This document shows positions 9,797 to 20,428 of a DNA stretch of 64,000 bases, one piece after another. The DNA lies in assembly GCF_050436995.1 (NCBI RefSeq), contig NC_134775.1, positions 5,309,124 to 5,373,123 of the forward strand, read 5' to 3'. The DNA is from Anticarsia gemmatalis (taxonomy: Eukaryota; Arthropoda; Insecta; Lepidoptera; Erebidae). The position numbers were made by a program, and so were the translations under genes. The first letter of the stretch is position 1. Each line of letters opens with the position of its first letter. The notes below the pieces were generated by a model, which was not told where the DNA came from, did not search any database, and worked only from the letters and a program-made list of their open reading frames with translations.

Positions 9797-10425
9797 CAAT
9801 ACAATACAATACAAAAGCCTTTATTTCCATGGCACTTATATACTAACTGATAACATTTTTTTATAAATAACTAAGTACATAATTTTCTAATAGATATGAT
9901 AAGTTAATAAAAAGACTAATAATATAGGTACATGGTTAACATGTCATGGCCCCTTTCGGGTATAGGCCTCCTCCAGTTGCTTCCATTGTTTCTTATCTTT
10001 TGCAGCTTCAATCCAGCCTTTTCCTGCGAATTTTGCCAATTCGTCGCTCCATCGGGCTCTTGGTCTTCCCTGTTGGCGTTTTCCTCCAGGACCATCCCAT
10101 TTGGTGACACGGTTTGGCCATCTGTCTGCTGGGTAGCGGGCCATGTGACCGGCCCATCTCCACTTCAGACGTAGCGTGTGCTGTAGCGCATCTATTACTC
10201 GGGTTTTTTGTCGAATCTCATTGCTATTTTGTTTTTCTGAGGTCTTGATACCGAGGATGCTTCTCTCCATAGATCGCTGACACGAACGTATTTTTGACAT
10301 GCTCTTCTTGTTAAAGATCCAAGTTTGAGCGCCGTACGATAAACAGGGCAGTAGGCTGGAATCCATAACTTTTTTCTTTAATGACAGTGAAAGATTCGAC
10401 TTCATTATTTCTTTGAAGCTCCAGT
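9797..10425 (-). mobile_element. 5'-truncated RTE-type LINE
   Basis: The minus-strand ORF (10405-9944) is the C-terminal end of an RTE reverse transcriptase: a RWAGHMAR block followed by the basic GRPRARW block. The 3' UTR ends with AATAAAGG and a (TTGTA)n tail. It is flanked by the 11-bp direct repeat ATGTTTTAATA (9786-9796 and 10426-10436), the long TSD expected of target-primed insertion. 5' truncation removed the endonuclease and most of the RT. Confidence 0.9.
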
Positions 10426-10449
10426 ATGTTTTAATAACTCATTATATTC

Positions 10450-11302
10450 TAGGGATTGCAATCCGGTATAATTTTCAATCCGGCCGGATCCGACCGGATC
10501 CGGCCGGATTAGAGACTGCTTAGTGCTTATACATAGTTCGCCATTTTTGATAAATGGGAGGTATGGGCAAATGAATTTGAGGGTAAATTTACTTTGATTT
10601 AAAAAAAATAATAGGTATAAAACATTTTATCATGAAGAATAATATCATCTTTAATCATAACATTTAAGTATTCATTACTATTTTGTTTTCACCGAATGAA
10701 ATTGAGATTAAACTACATATTCTATATAATTAAATTATCAGTCTTAGTTATTAATGTAATTATCTGTAAGTATTTACTACCTACTAGACTAGAGCAATAA
10801 TAACTTTATATTTTTTGGATTTTACTTAACGAAAATATGAAACTATTTTGAATAACAGAACAATTAGTTTAATTATTGACAACAATCAACAACATGATAA
10901 TTAGTTTAACATACTTAACAATCAAACAGTTCTAATACCTATGTGCTTATAAAATCCACTTTAGTCATTCATAGAAAAAGCATTTATGTGCTGCAGTGCA
11001 GTGTAAAGTTCAAGTACTTGAATCAGTAAAACAATCATTTTTGTGTCTGAAAAAAAGATCTAAGGAAACATAATATTGATAGTTCTATCCCCTAATCTGC
11101 TTCTGATGGAACTACAAATATAACCCGTGGCTGAAAAGGCTCTTTCTGCCTAAAAATATGTTATTATGGATTATCTTTTCGCGATTTTGAGGTTTATCGG
11201 ATCCGGCACCGGATCCGTTGCGTCAGTGCCGGATCCGGTAGGTCTAAAAACACGCCGGATCCGCCGGATCCCCGGATCCGCCGGACCGGATTGCAATCCC
11301 TA
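10450..11302. mobile_element. hAT-type MITE, 853 bp
   Basis: Ends are inverted repeats TAGGGATTGCAATCC, flanked by the 8-bp duplication TTATATTC (10442-10449, 11303-11310); eight bases and a TAGGG start fit the hAT superfamily. No transposase is encoded. Both subterminal regions carry clustered CCGGATCC-type palindromes (10480-10512 and 11199-11291), probably transposase-binding repeats. The centre is AT-rich and featureless. Confidence 0.88.
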
Positions 11303-13511
11303 TTATATTCATTACAAAATGATTCTAATAAAATTGTGCTTGTCGTGCTAGTACTGTGAACGAAGCGTCTAACTCGTCAAGTGATAACGAACCGGTTTTG
11401 CGATGTTGTTTACTCACGCGCATATTACCTATGAAACGAAGTACGTATGCAATCGATCGCTGTAAGCGATTATAAGACGAAAATCTAGTAAAATCAATTA
11501 AATCACCTTTATTGTCAAACGTAATTGACGTCACACAAACACTATCTTTCTTTAATTCTGGTAGTTGTTGTTGATCGATATATAAATCGCTAGAGTAATT
11601 AATTGTAATATTTTGCAAAAACATTGAGCCATGCCACCACATGTCGTTATCTATAAGCTCGGTTATAGTTACACCTCTCGACACAATATCTGCCGGGTTC
11701 TCTTTGCCGTTTATATGATACCACGGCGCGTCCCCGGTTAATTCGTTTATTTGTGATACGCGATTTTGAACAAATGTTTTGAGACGATGAGGTGACATTT
11801 TTATCCACCCTAAAACTATTGTTGAATCAGTCCAAAAGTAGATTTTTGTGAATGTTAATCTAAGCGAATTAATAATTTTGGAATATAATCGCGCGCCTAA
11901 CAAGGCCCCGCATAGCTCGAGCCTAGGGATGGTACATATATTTTTGACTGGTGTGACTTTGCTTTTTGCGCATAATAAATTGGTGGTGATGCGCGAGTCC
12001 TGATTATAGGTACGGATGTAAGCGCAGGCACCATATGCGTCTTGAGATGCATCAGTAAAAATATGCAATTCCCGATTTTCATTAAATTCACCTATTACGT
12101 CACGAAATACGCGTATTTTATTTAAATTATCTAAATCTTAAATGAAACGTTTCCAAATTATTTCTATATCATTTGGAATCGCGTCATCCGAATCGATTTT
12201 ACTAAGCCACAGCTTTTGAAGTAAAATTTTTGCCTTAATTACTATTGGAGACAATAACCCCAATGGGTCATAAATTTGTGATATTACGGACATAATGCTA
12301 CGTTTAGTGACTTGAGAAATGGTTTTTAATTGAGTTGTAAAATGCAATTCATCACTCGTAATTCTCCAACCCAAACCGAGTGTTTTATTTTGGCAACGTT
12401 CCCCGATAGTTAATTCTTTAGACAATTCGACATTAACATCATTATTGAATGTCCATTTTCGTAAAGGAAAACAAGCAGATTTTAAAACCTTTGACGTTTT
12501 TTCGCATATTTCTAATAAAAGTTTAAAGTCATCTTCGCCCGTAATTAAATCGTCAACGAAAAAATCTTCGTTGATAACCCTAGCTATCACCTTATCATCT
12601 GTTTCGTGAGCGAGTTGACGTAAACAACGTATGCGTAGGTATGGCGCGGATGCAGTACCGTACGTAACGGTGTTAAGCTGATATATACCTAACTCGTCGG
12701 ATGGGTTTTCTTGCCACACAATTAATTGTAAACTGCGCTGATCGTGGTGTACAAGTATTTGTCTGTACATTTTCTCCACATCAGCGCAGGCTACATACCT
12801 ATATTGCCGAAACCTAATAAGTATGGAAAAAATATCATTTTGAAGTGGCGGCCCTATCAGCTGTATATCATTCAGCGACTTATTTGAGGTGGTAGTGGCA
12901 CTTGCATCAAACACTACACGCAATTTAGTAGTCGTACTATGTTCACGAATTACTCCATGATGTGGTAAAAATAATATGGCTGTTGATATTCGTTTATTCT
13001 CGACATGTGACCCAATGCAATATATTCACGCATAAAATCACAATACATCTGTTTATAACACGGTGATCGCTCTAACTTACGCTCTAATGATAAGAAACGT
13101 GATTTTGCTGTATTGTATGAGTCACCGAGTACTTCAGTCGACTCTTTTAATGGTATACGTACTAAAAATCTGCCATCACTATCCCGTTTGGTAGTTTTGA
13201 GAAATAGTTCTTCGCATATACGTTCATCTTCAGTGAGGGCAGAATTCGATTCTCTGACTTCTTCTAATTCCCAGAATTTACGCAACTGTTGATCCAAACT
13301 TAAAGTTTGAAACACGTGACAATGACTGATATTATTTTGACTCTGTTTATTATTAAAAATAGAACCAGAAATTAACCACCCCACCTTTGATTTTCTTAAG
13401 TGTAGCCCATTAGACAATCGAATTGTGTCCTCATCCAATAAATCCCAAAATAAGTCGGCGCCTATTAATAAGTCGATTTTTGATGATATATTAAAATTGG
13501 GATCCGCAAGG
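11303..13511 (-). pseudogene. BEL/Pao reverse transcriptase and RNase H
   Basis: From right to left: the end of the protease-RT linker (an IDLLIGADL block, 13440-13511), a linker ORF (13438-12950), RT (12923-12138) with an ADVEKMYRQI block and DDLITG in the active-site region, then RNase H (12068-11325) with FTDASQDAYG and WTDST. A one-base frameshift near 12965 separates the first two parts and another lies between RT and RNase H (12068-12138). Length and order match other BEL/Pao Pol proteins. Confidence 0.92.
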
Positions 13512-13513
13512 TA

Positions 13514-15461
13514 TACAGGGTGTAAATGACAGCCTACCGAAAACGAAAAAAAATGACTTTAGCCACGATTCTGGTGCTTATGGCGTTGAAAATTTTCATC
13601 GGTTTTTTCTTGATTTTTCCGATTTTTTACGCGTTTTTTTATTTTTTTTTTGGTATTATTTCGTTAATACTACACAATGCAACATGAATATGAAAAAAAA
13701 TCCGTCATATTACTGTTTTTCACAAAAAACAGCAATGGATTAAAACAACGTATAAATTCGCTATCAGCTGTGCGCGGCCAACGACACCGCGCCGGCGGCG
13801 GCCGGCCGCGACGGTCGACGTCACGCCGCGTACCTACGCGCGCCACACAGACACGATTACGCACACAGCTGTCAGCCTCACACTCACTAGTATGCAGCGT
13901 TACTTAGTATTTGTTCTATGTTAAAAATGAAAATTCCATAATTATCCCGCTCTCCGATAAAAGGTAAATTCATACGATTTTAAATGTGTGATATCTTATT
14001 ATTACACGTACAAATACATACAGAACGACAAAAAATCCTATTGATATTCTTTAGCGCTATAAAAATCTCTAATAAACAATTTAACATGTGTATTGTCGCT
14101 TTGTTCCATTTGTTCTTGCAAATTTCTATTCGATATTTACACGCTCATTCATACTTCATACAAGCGCGGTGCAACTCGAAAAGAAGATGGCCGTAGTGAC
14201 GCGTGACGCCGCGACCGCGCGTGGATGTTACATAGATGGGATGCGACAAAATGGATGCTAAGTAATTCTCCGGGGATTATGAATTATGATAAGTTAGTTT
14301 CTCTGATAAGAATATTAATGGATATTGATTGTTATCATTGTTATGTACCTACCTACATTTTTTATGGTTTAATTAAATAAACGTTTCGTGTTTATTTTAT
14401 TTACTTTAAGCTGATTTTATGTTATAAATATCAAAGTATTTTAAACTTACATCAATAATGTTTGTAATGTTATTTGGTATTTGAATAAAACTACAATGCA
14501 ACCAGTAACAACTGTGACAAGTAAAAATAGTAATGCCACATCAATATTTTATTGAATCTAATCTCTCGCTGGGATCCTAACTCGTCGCTCGTCACCAAAT
14601 CGGCGGCGCGCGCGCGGACGGCGCGGAGGGAGCGGGTGGCGCGGGCGAGGGGCGGCGCGAGTGAGCGGAGATGCGCCGGCGGCTCTCTTTGATTAATAGT
14701 TCGAGCAATTCGCTCGCGGAAGACGGAAGCTCTTCACCGGTGTCGTTCGTTATGTCCTATTCGTCGTGTTGTGTGTGAACTGTTGTTTATTATTACTTGT
14801 TATTGTTTCGGTTTTGAGTTGTTAGTGTTTTTATTGTTATTATTTTTGTTGTTATTGTTTTCGAAGTGCAGTTGTGTTCGTAAATAGGAAGAAATGTTGA
14901 TGTGTTATGTATGGTGAAGCACGTGGAAGTGCACGGCGTGCTCTGCACCTGTACGTCCGGATCCAAAGGTACTCAAACTCTCGCCATACACCAGGTATTT
15001 GCGTGTTGATAGACATTGATAACAATTTGTTTTAGCACTTTCTTATTATTGGTTACATTTTGCTATTATTGTTTGATTTCACGTAAGCCAAGTAGGTACC
15101 TACCTACTTACAATTTTACTATGAGCTATTGTAACATACGGGCCTACTTACGATACCATAAACGATACATAAGATTGTTATCTAATGATAGGGTTGCATA
15201 CTAGTGAGCGCATAGACGTGGTGGTACGCGTACGTACCTACGACGCGTCGCGACATGTCGTCGCTCAGCGCGCCGCCGCCGCCAGAAGTCTCGTAGGCAT
15301 GCGCGGAGATACATCGCGTTGTTCACTATACATTGAACGCTCAAAAATGACTAACTCGGGAACCAATCATTTCCGAGAAATATCGTTGGAGTAAATTTCG
15401 CGCATACAGTGTCACAAACTTACCAGTAAAGTTTTCGGTTAGCTGTCATTTACACCCTGTA
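13514..15461 (+). mobile_element. TA-flanked TIR element carrying an exon-like segment, copy 1
   Basis: Inverted ends TACAGGGTGTAAATGACAG (19 bp) are flanked by TA (13512-13513, 15462-15463), as in Tc1/mariner-type insertions. The 1948-bp element has no transposase. Its left part is T- and A-rich; the centre holds a CpG-rich block (14590-14700) followed by a short ATG frame with a splice-donor-like end. Inverted and truncated relatives lie at 25902-28102, 54419-54838 and 56487-57335. Superfamily assignment is tentative. Confidence 0.8.
14911..14994 (+). other. Exon-like ORF inside the TA element
   Basis: An ATG frame begins MVKHVEVHGVLCTC and runs 28 codons to CAG|GTATTT, a good splice-donor context; unspliced it stops at 15007-15009. 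Upstream is a GC-rich, CpG-rich block like a promoter and 5' UTR. The same frame survives in the inverted copy (minus strand from 26457) with a few substitutions and a weaker donor. I do not recognise the protein. A captured host first exon is possible; chance is not excluded. Confidence 0.4.
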
Positions 15462-15463
15462 TA

Positions 15464-16272
15464 TTTTGTGGAATGTGAAGTACATTAATATCAATATTCG
15501 ATGAAGGTAAATTTGACGTAATATACGGTAATACGAAACAACTTAGTTGCTTGCTATATTTACAGAATTTTGATCGCATAATAATATCGCATGATTTGTT
15601 CGAGTGTGAGACTGATTGTCCCACTCCCGATATATGTATAGTGGACTGTATTGTAGAAATGTTTAAACGCTTACATAGTTCTTGTGATATGATACTGTTC
15701 TGGCTACCGCTATCTAACAGCGCTCGGGCTGTATGATATTGGTTGTTACTACCCTTGACTTCGACTAAGGCAGTAGACAGTAACACTTGTGATGGTACCG
15801 AGTAAGTCGACACGTTCCCGTTCGTTACCATATTCGCATTATTTACGGAATTCAATACGTGTGATATGAGTGAAACCGCCTTTTCACTCGACTGTGAATG
15901 GTTAACATTTACAGGTGAATTATTCGCATTATTATAATTATCGCTGTGTAACAAACTATTGTTTCCTTTGACATTGCTTGCATGGACCAAACCTGCACTC
16001 GGACAGTGGGTGTCCCGCACGCAAACAATTACGACATAATTTCTTATCATCTATGAATTTAATTCTTTCTGACACAGTTAAGTTAAGGAAACTAGTACAT
16101 GTATATAGCATATGATTGTCACCGCACTTAACACAAAGACGCACTGATTTACTGTGATCATTACGTGTTGAAACAAGACTATGTGTTTTGTGCGACGACA
16201 TTTTATACCTTTTATCGTCCGTTTTATGTTTTATTTGCGTTGTTTGCGAACTACTTTGAATCATATCCAACA
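15464..16272 (-). pseudogene. BEL/Pao Gag knuckles and protease
   Basis: The minus strand gives paired Cys/His knuckles (CVKCGDNHMLYTC and CRNCLRAGH blocks, 16190-16000) followed, one frame over, by the DUF1758 aspartic protease with the LLDSGSQ active site (about 15700). The two ORFs (16273-15956 and 16050-15439) overlap in different frames, so there is a frameshift near 16000. It is bounded by the Helitron on the gag side and by the TA element on the RT side. Confidence 0.87.
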
Positions 16273-16902
16273 CTAGCTGACCCGCGCAACTTCGCTTGCG
16301 TCACCTAAGAGAATGGGTCAAAATTTTCCCCGTTTTTGTAACATTTTTCGTTGCTACTCCGCTCCTAATGACCGTAGCGTGATGTTATATAGCCTATAGC
16401 CTTCCTCGATAAATGGGCTATCTAACACTGAAATAATTTTTCAAATCGGACCAGTAGTTCCTGAGATTAGCGCGTTCAAACAAACAAACAAACAAACAAA
16501 CAAACTCTTCAGCTTTATTATATTATATTTAAATTTAACCCATTACTGTCCCACTGCTGGGCAAGGGTCTCCTCCCGTAATGAGGGAAGGGTTAGGCCTT
16601 GAGTCCACCACGCTGGCCCAGTGCGGGTTGGGGACTTTGCATGTCCTCAATAAATGTATTAAACAAATTTTAGGCATGCAAGGTTTCCTCACGATGTTTT
16701 CCTTCACCGTTGGAGCATGTGATAATTATTTCTAATACACACATAACTTCGAAAAGTCATTGGTGTGTTGCCTCGGATTCGAACCTGCGACCACTTGCGT
16801 TGGAGGTGTCAACTTATACCACTCGGCTATCACTGCTATTATATTATATATATTATATTATTATATTATATTATATATTATATTATAGTATTATAGTATA
16901 GA
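16273..16902 (-). mobile_element. Non-autonomous Helitron with SINE insertion
   Basis: On the minus strand it begins TCTATACTATAATAC, carries a tract of CAAA repeats, and ends with a short hairpin (CGCAA / TTGCG) 11 bases before the terminal CTAG. Flanking bases are A and T. A SINE (16529-16836) split its AT-rich 5' part. This is the common small lepidopteran Helitron family; it encodes no RepHel protein. Confidence 0.88.
16529..16836 (-). mobile_element. tRNA-derived SINE, family 1
   Basis: The minus strand starts with a tRNA-like head: an A-box-like TAGCCGAGTGGT and a B-box GGTTCGAATCC, about 45 bases apart, driving RNA polymerase III. A long body and a GGGTTAAATTTAA tail follow. It is flanked by the 13-bp repeat TATTATATTATAT (16516-16528, 16837-16849), though the AT-rich site makes that TSD less certain. 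A second copy is at 38348-38653. Confidence 0.85.
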
Positions 16903-17530
16903 TTTCAACGATTTTGGTATCAAATGAAAGGTCTAAGACTAAAACTACTTTATCCGATTGAATGATATAAATCGGTTCACAGGTTTAGGACATATGAAGA
17001 ATATAAAATAGTAAAAATGTAAACAAACCAAAACAGGTAGCAACGACGCGGCGAGCCAACAACCGCCAGACAGTGACAGAGTTACGCGTTAAAAGAGAGC
17101 GGGAATACTTAGGTGAATATGTCGTTAGGTACGGAGCGCTTATTCGAGCTGAATTAGACTTTCTTGCTTAGTAGCAAGAGTCGTTATTTCTATAAATTGT
17201 TTCGAGAAGTGCGTGTTCTGTACTTTAGTACTTATTATTCTGTGGTATCACTCATAACGTGAGTTAGCTTATTGATTTTAAATGCTGTGATTTTAAATGC
17301 TGTGATTTTATATGCTGTGATTTTAAATGCTGTGATTTTAAATGCTGTGATTGTATAAAACTTTTTATATTAAAAATATTTTTTATGTTGTAAGGTTATT
17401 ATTTTATAAAAACACTTATAATTATATATTTGTTGAATTTTTACTACTCTCATATACCGTTAATCTAATTTTAATATAATTATGTACGATAAAACATAAC
17501 TTTTAAAATGACGTGATTATAATCAATCAT
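16903..17530. other. Unassigned DNA inside composite Helitron, with 15-bp tandem repeat
   Basis: No coding sequence is recognisable. Bases 17281-17355 are five tandem copies of a 15-bp unit containing TGCTGTGATTTTA with one or two changes. The rest is AT-rich and shows no inverted ends I could pair. Confidence 0.6.
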
Positions 17531-17534
17531 TCAA

Positions 17535-17710
17535 TTAGCCTATTGCAGTCCACTGCTGAATGTAGGCCTCTCCCAAATGTCGCCACGTAGATCAACTACG
17601 TGGCATCATGCTTGGGAGGGTTTGCCCATAGTCACCACGCTGGGCATGCGGGTTGGTGACCGCAGAGGCTGACTATTTTGTACCTAGCACGAATCCAGGC
17701 TCTGCAACGC
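17535..17710 (+). repeat. Lepidopteran interspersed repeat (LINE or SINE 3' type)
   Basis: The segment contains GCAGTCCACTGCTGAATGTA, GGCCTCTCCCAA and GTCACCACGCTGGGC, blocks I recognise from very common lepidopteran non-LTR 3' ends. It includes a small perfect inverted repeat around CCACGTAG/CTACGTGG (17583-17604). No protein is encoded. Confidence 0.5.
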
Positions 17711-18192
17711 CTTACAAAAGACCTTTACACCAGTCAAGCAAAATTCCTTGCATTTATTTCCTCTGACGCTGTGTCAATTTTCCGGCGAAGTTCTGATAGA
17801 TTTTGTATTGATTAAGAATAGACTTTTTCTTTTATGCATTCCCAGAAAAAAATATCTACTAGATTTAGATCGGGGAAACGAGGACGCCATAAAATTGTAC
17901 CACTGCGTCCGATCCATTTGCGAGGTTACTCTTCGTTCAAATAAAAATAACATTTTTAATAGCTATAAAAATGGCAAGTGTTGCACCTTTTTCAAATCTT
18001 GATTAAATGCGCCAACTTTTCACATAACTTGCCAAGGGTAGTGTAGTACATTTATTTTTTAATATGAAGCGTCAAAGTTAACTAACGATATTTTTGTGAA
18101 CCATGACTCACTAAAACTTAACATTTTTTATTAAATTAACAATGTTTTGGGCATTAATTTGTTTTACGATTAATAGCATATTTAATGAAGAT
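17711..18192. other. Unassigned stretch before the defective LTR element
   Basis: An 84-codon frame at 17748-18002 has no motif I recognise and no supporting context. The stretch is AT-rich and ends with AAGAT (18188-18192), the target of the LTR element. Confidence 0.5.
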
Positions 18193-18382
18193 TTTGCCAA
18201 ATGATTTGGCAAGGGATACAAGGAGACAAGAGATGGTTTTAGTCTGATTTATTGCGAGTATAACAAGTGCTTATATATTAACAAATACGTGAGAATGTTG
18301 CTGTGTGAATGCTTGTGCCCTATCTGTATACCTACGTGCTAATATTTATGTGCGTGCTAATATGTACGACATAGTCGCTACA
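18193..18382 (-). repeat. 3' LTR of the pol-less CsRn1-like element
   Basis: The 190-bp LTR starts TGTAGCGACTATGTCG on the minus strand. It equals the 5' LTR except for an 18-bp local duplication around GTGCGTGCTAATAT and a few substitutions. Confidence 0.88.
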
Positions 18383-18502
18383 TATACTCCCCCCCTTTTA
18401 AAAAAATAAAAATATATTATTTACAAATCCTAGGACATATGCGTAATCTTATGCTTGGGAGTAGCACAGAGTGAGGAAGGTTTCGTTATTTCCTCGTATT
18501 TT

Positions 18503-19510
18503 TTAATAACTGAATAATGCGTGGATCCATACCCACGTCAATGGTGCGAGTGTCTGCTGTGTCAATTTGATTAGGGTAGCAGGCGTTGTCAGCTCTGTTA
18601 CCCTGTCTATAAGTTTTCGACCAGCTATTTCGACTATCAACTTATAATGCTCCAGAAAATCTGCTCCGATTATTGGTTGTGTTACCTCAGCGTTGACGAA
18701 GTTCCATATAAATTTTGGACGTCGTCCCAAGTTCAATACGAACGTTTTCTCGCCATACGTCTTGATTTCTGTGCCATTTGCGGCATACAGCGTATAGTGC
18801 TCATTTTGTATCGATTAATGTCTCTGCGGCTTGCTTTTAACCGCAATGTTTGCTCCCGTGTCAATCAAAAACCTCATACCACTTTTTCGGTCGGTAATAG
18901 TGAGACGATTAGACGGGTGAATAGCACAGATTTCCGCCGTAGGCTGTGCTCCAATTAGTATCCCTAATAGCTTGTGTGAAAGTCCTGTCTCCAATCACAT
19001 GGTTTTACACATTTTTTTGCATTTTCTCTGTATCTATAATGGTAGATACAAAATTGTTTTCTTTCCCCACTGCTTGCTCTTGAACTTGACCTTGGTGGCA
19101 AATTACGTCGATTAAGTATAAAAATGTCGAGTGCTGTGTTGATAGTTTCTGTTCTTGCTGAATTGTATTTAATTCTTGTTCCATTTTTGCTAACTGCGCC
19201 AGTATGCATGACATTGCATCGTCGTTTGTTTTGCTTTGAAGTATTAATATCTTGTCGGCGATTTGGCTCATTTTGTTGACATCTATTTCTTCTGTAACAG
19301 CTAGAACCGAAGTCACTGCAGGTGGTAAAAGTCTTAGCCATAGTAGTTTGATAGTCTCGTCTCTGATTTTGCCGTTGCTGAGCACTCGCATCTTACGTAG
19401 AAGGTATGACGGTTTTTGGTCGCCGAGATCCATTTCAGATAATAATTTTTGAAGCTGACGTTGGTCTGATTCTTTGTAGCAGCTGATCAGGCGTTCTTTG
19501 ATGGCTTCTC
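18503..19510 (-). pseudogene. CsRn1-like Gag C-terminal part and protease
   Basis: Minus strand: a Gag block with LGDQKPSYLLRKM and LLWLRLLPP (19433-19300), similar to the LGDRKPSQFL region of the intact element at 35854-36759. Then a CHCC-type region, the protease DTG (LIDTGANIA, near 18860), and its C-terminal IIGADFLEHY block (about 18660). Frames shift several times. The sequence after the protease, where RT should start, is gone. Confidence 0.82.
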
Positions 19511-19710
19511 TTCAAAACTCCGGGATGCGGGATAAAATGGCGGTTCCAGTTGCTATCTCCAAGGTTTCTTACTGGTTGCGCTGTTCCCAGTAGATGTCGC
19601 TGTATGTAGCGAGCCGCTACATCACTCCCTCTCAGACCGTAGGTCGATCTTCTCTTCATGTCAGTCAGTCTCTCCAGTGTCATTGATGAGTTCCAGCGAG
19701 TCGGAACTCG

Positions 19711-19887
19711 AATTCCGCTAGTCCCAGTGAGTCGGAACTGTATGCCGCTAGTCCCAGTGAGTCGGAACTGTATGCCGCTAGTCCCAGTGAGTCGGAACTG
19801 TATGCCGCTAGTCCCAGTGAGTCGGAACTGTATGCCGCTAGTCCCAGTGAGTCGGAACTGTATGCCGCTAACTCCAGTGAGTCGGAG
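19711..19887. repeat. 30-bp minisatellite, about six units
   Basis: Four identical 30-bp units (19741-19860) are flanked by slightly diverged units on each side. Each contains GTCCCAGTGAGTCGGAACTG. Thirty bases keep the frame, so the minus strand encodes a 10-residue repeat (GIQFRLTGTS) within a 213-codon ORF (20076-19435). It lies in the leader or gag N-terminus of the pol-less element. No function is known to me. Confidence 0.92.
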
Positions 19888-20256
19888 AGGTGCGGTGTGC
19901 GGTGTGCGGTGTGCGGTGAAGTGTCCCCAGTGAGTCGGGGCGAGGTGCTTGTTGTCTGCGGTGAGTCGAGACGAAGCGTTGCGGTGCCCTGGGTGCGTCA
20001 GAGTAGCGTGACGATGATGCCCAGGTTGGATGCCGCTGAGGCCGTAGGGTATGCCAGTCATGTGCGTGAGCGACATGTTCGTGGAGTGCCCTGGTGTGGC
20101 CGAAGATGCTGGCTGGAGTTGTACGGCTGCTGCTGTAGGAGTGATGAGTGATGAGGGTGCGAAGGTTTGCTGCTGCTGGTCTGCTCTTCGTGAAGGTTGC
20201 CGTTTGACTTACAGGGGAAGTCATGTTATGTAACTTGTATCGGTCGGGGTCACCAA

Positions 20257-20428
20257 TTTGCCAGATGATTTGGCAAGGGATACAAGGAGACAAGAGATGG
20301 TTTTAGTCTGATTTATTGCGAGTATAACAAGTGCTTATATATTAACAAATACGTGAGAATGTTGCTGTGTGAATGCTTGTGCCCTATCTGTATACCTACG
20401 TGCTAATATGTACGACATAGTCGCTACA
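20257..20428 (-). repeat. 5' LTR of the pol-less CsRn1-like element, with tRNA-Trp PBS
   Basis: This 172-bp LTR pairs with 18193-18382. Immediately inside it (20243-20255) lies the complement of TGGTGACCCCGAC, which matches the 3' end of tRNA-Trp, the primer reported for the CsRn1/Kabuki clade. Confidence 0.88.

Larger units (their letters stand above)
18193..20428 (-). mobile_element. Pol-less CsRn1-like Ty3/gypsy element
   Basis: LTRs at 18193-18382 and 20257-20428 bracket a 1.9-kb interior, and AAGAT flanks the whole (18188-18192, 20429-20433). Minus-strand order: 5' LTR, a primer-binding site matching tRNA-Trp (complement at 20243-20255), a repeat-rich leader, partial gag, protease, a G-rich polypurine tract (about 18383-18402), 3' LTR. 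RT, RNase H and integrase are absent, so it depends on another element. Confidence 0.87.

Noticed and set aside
9495..9830. A 111-codon protein running through the Spy-like element border
   Set aside because: It joins transposon terminus and BEL/Pao integrase sequence by chance; only the integrase part is real.
16273..16530. LINE (RTE) 3' end for the CGCGCAACTTCGC family
   Set aside because: Precise TC...CTAG ends, a terminal hairpin, insertion between A and T and lack of TSD identify Helitrons; the apparent 5' truncation at 6584 is explained by the BEL/Pao insertion.
17748..18002. Possible host gene of 84 codons
   Set aside because: No recognisable motif, no promoter or splice context, and it lies in repeat debris inside the composite Helitron.
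19711..19887. Regular 30-bp repeats as a CRISPR array
   Set aside because: The units are directly adjacent without spacers and the window is eukaryotic; it is a minisatellite within an LTR element.
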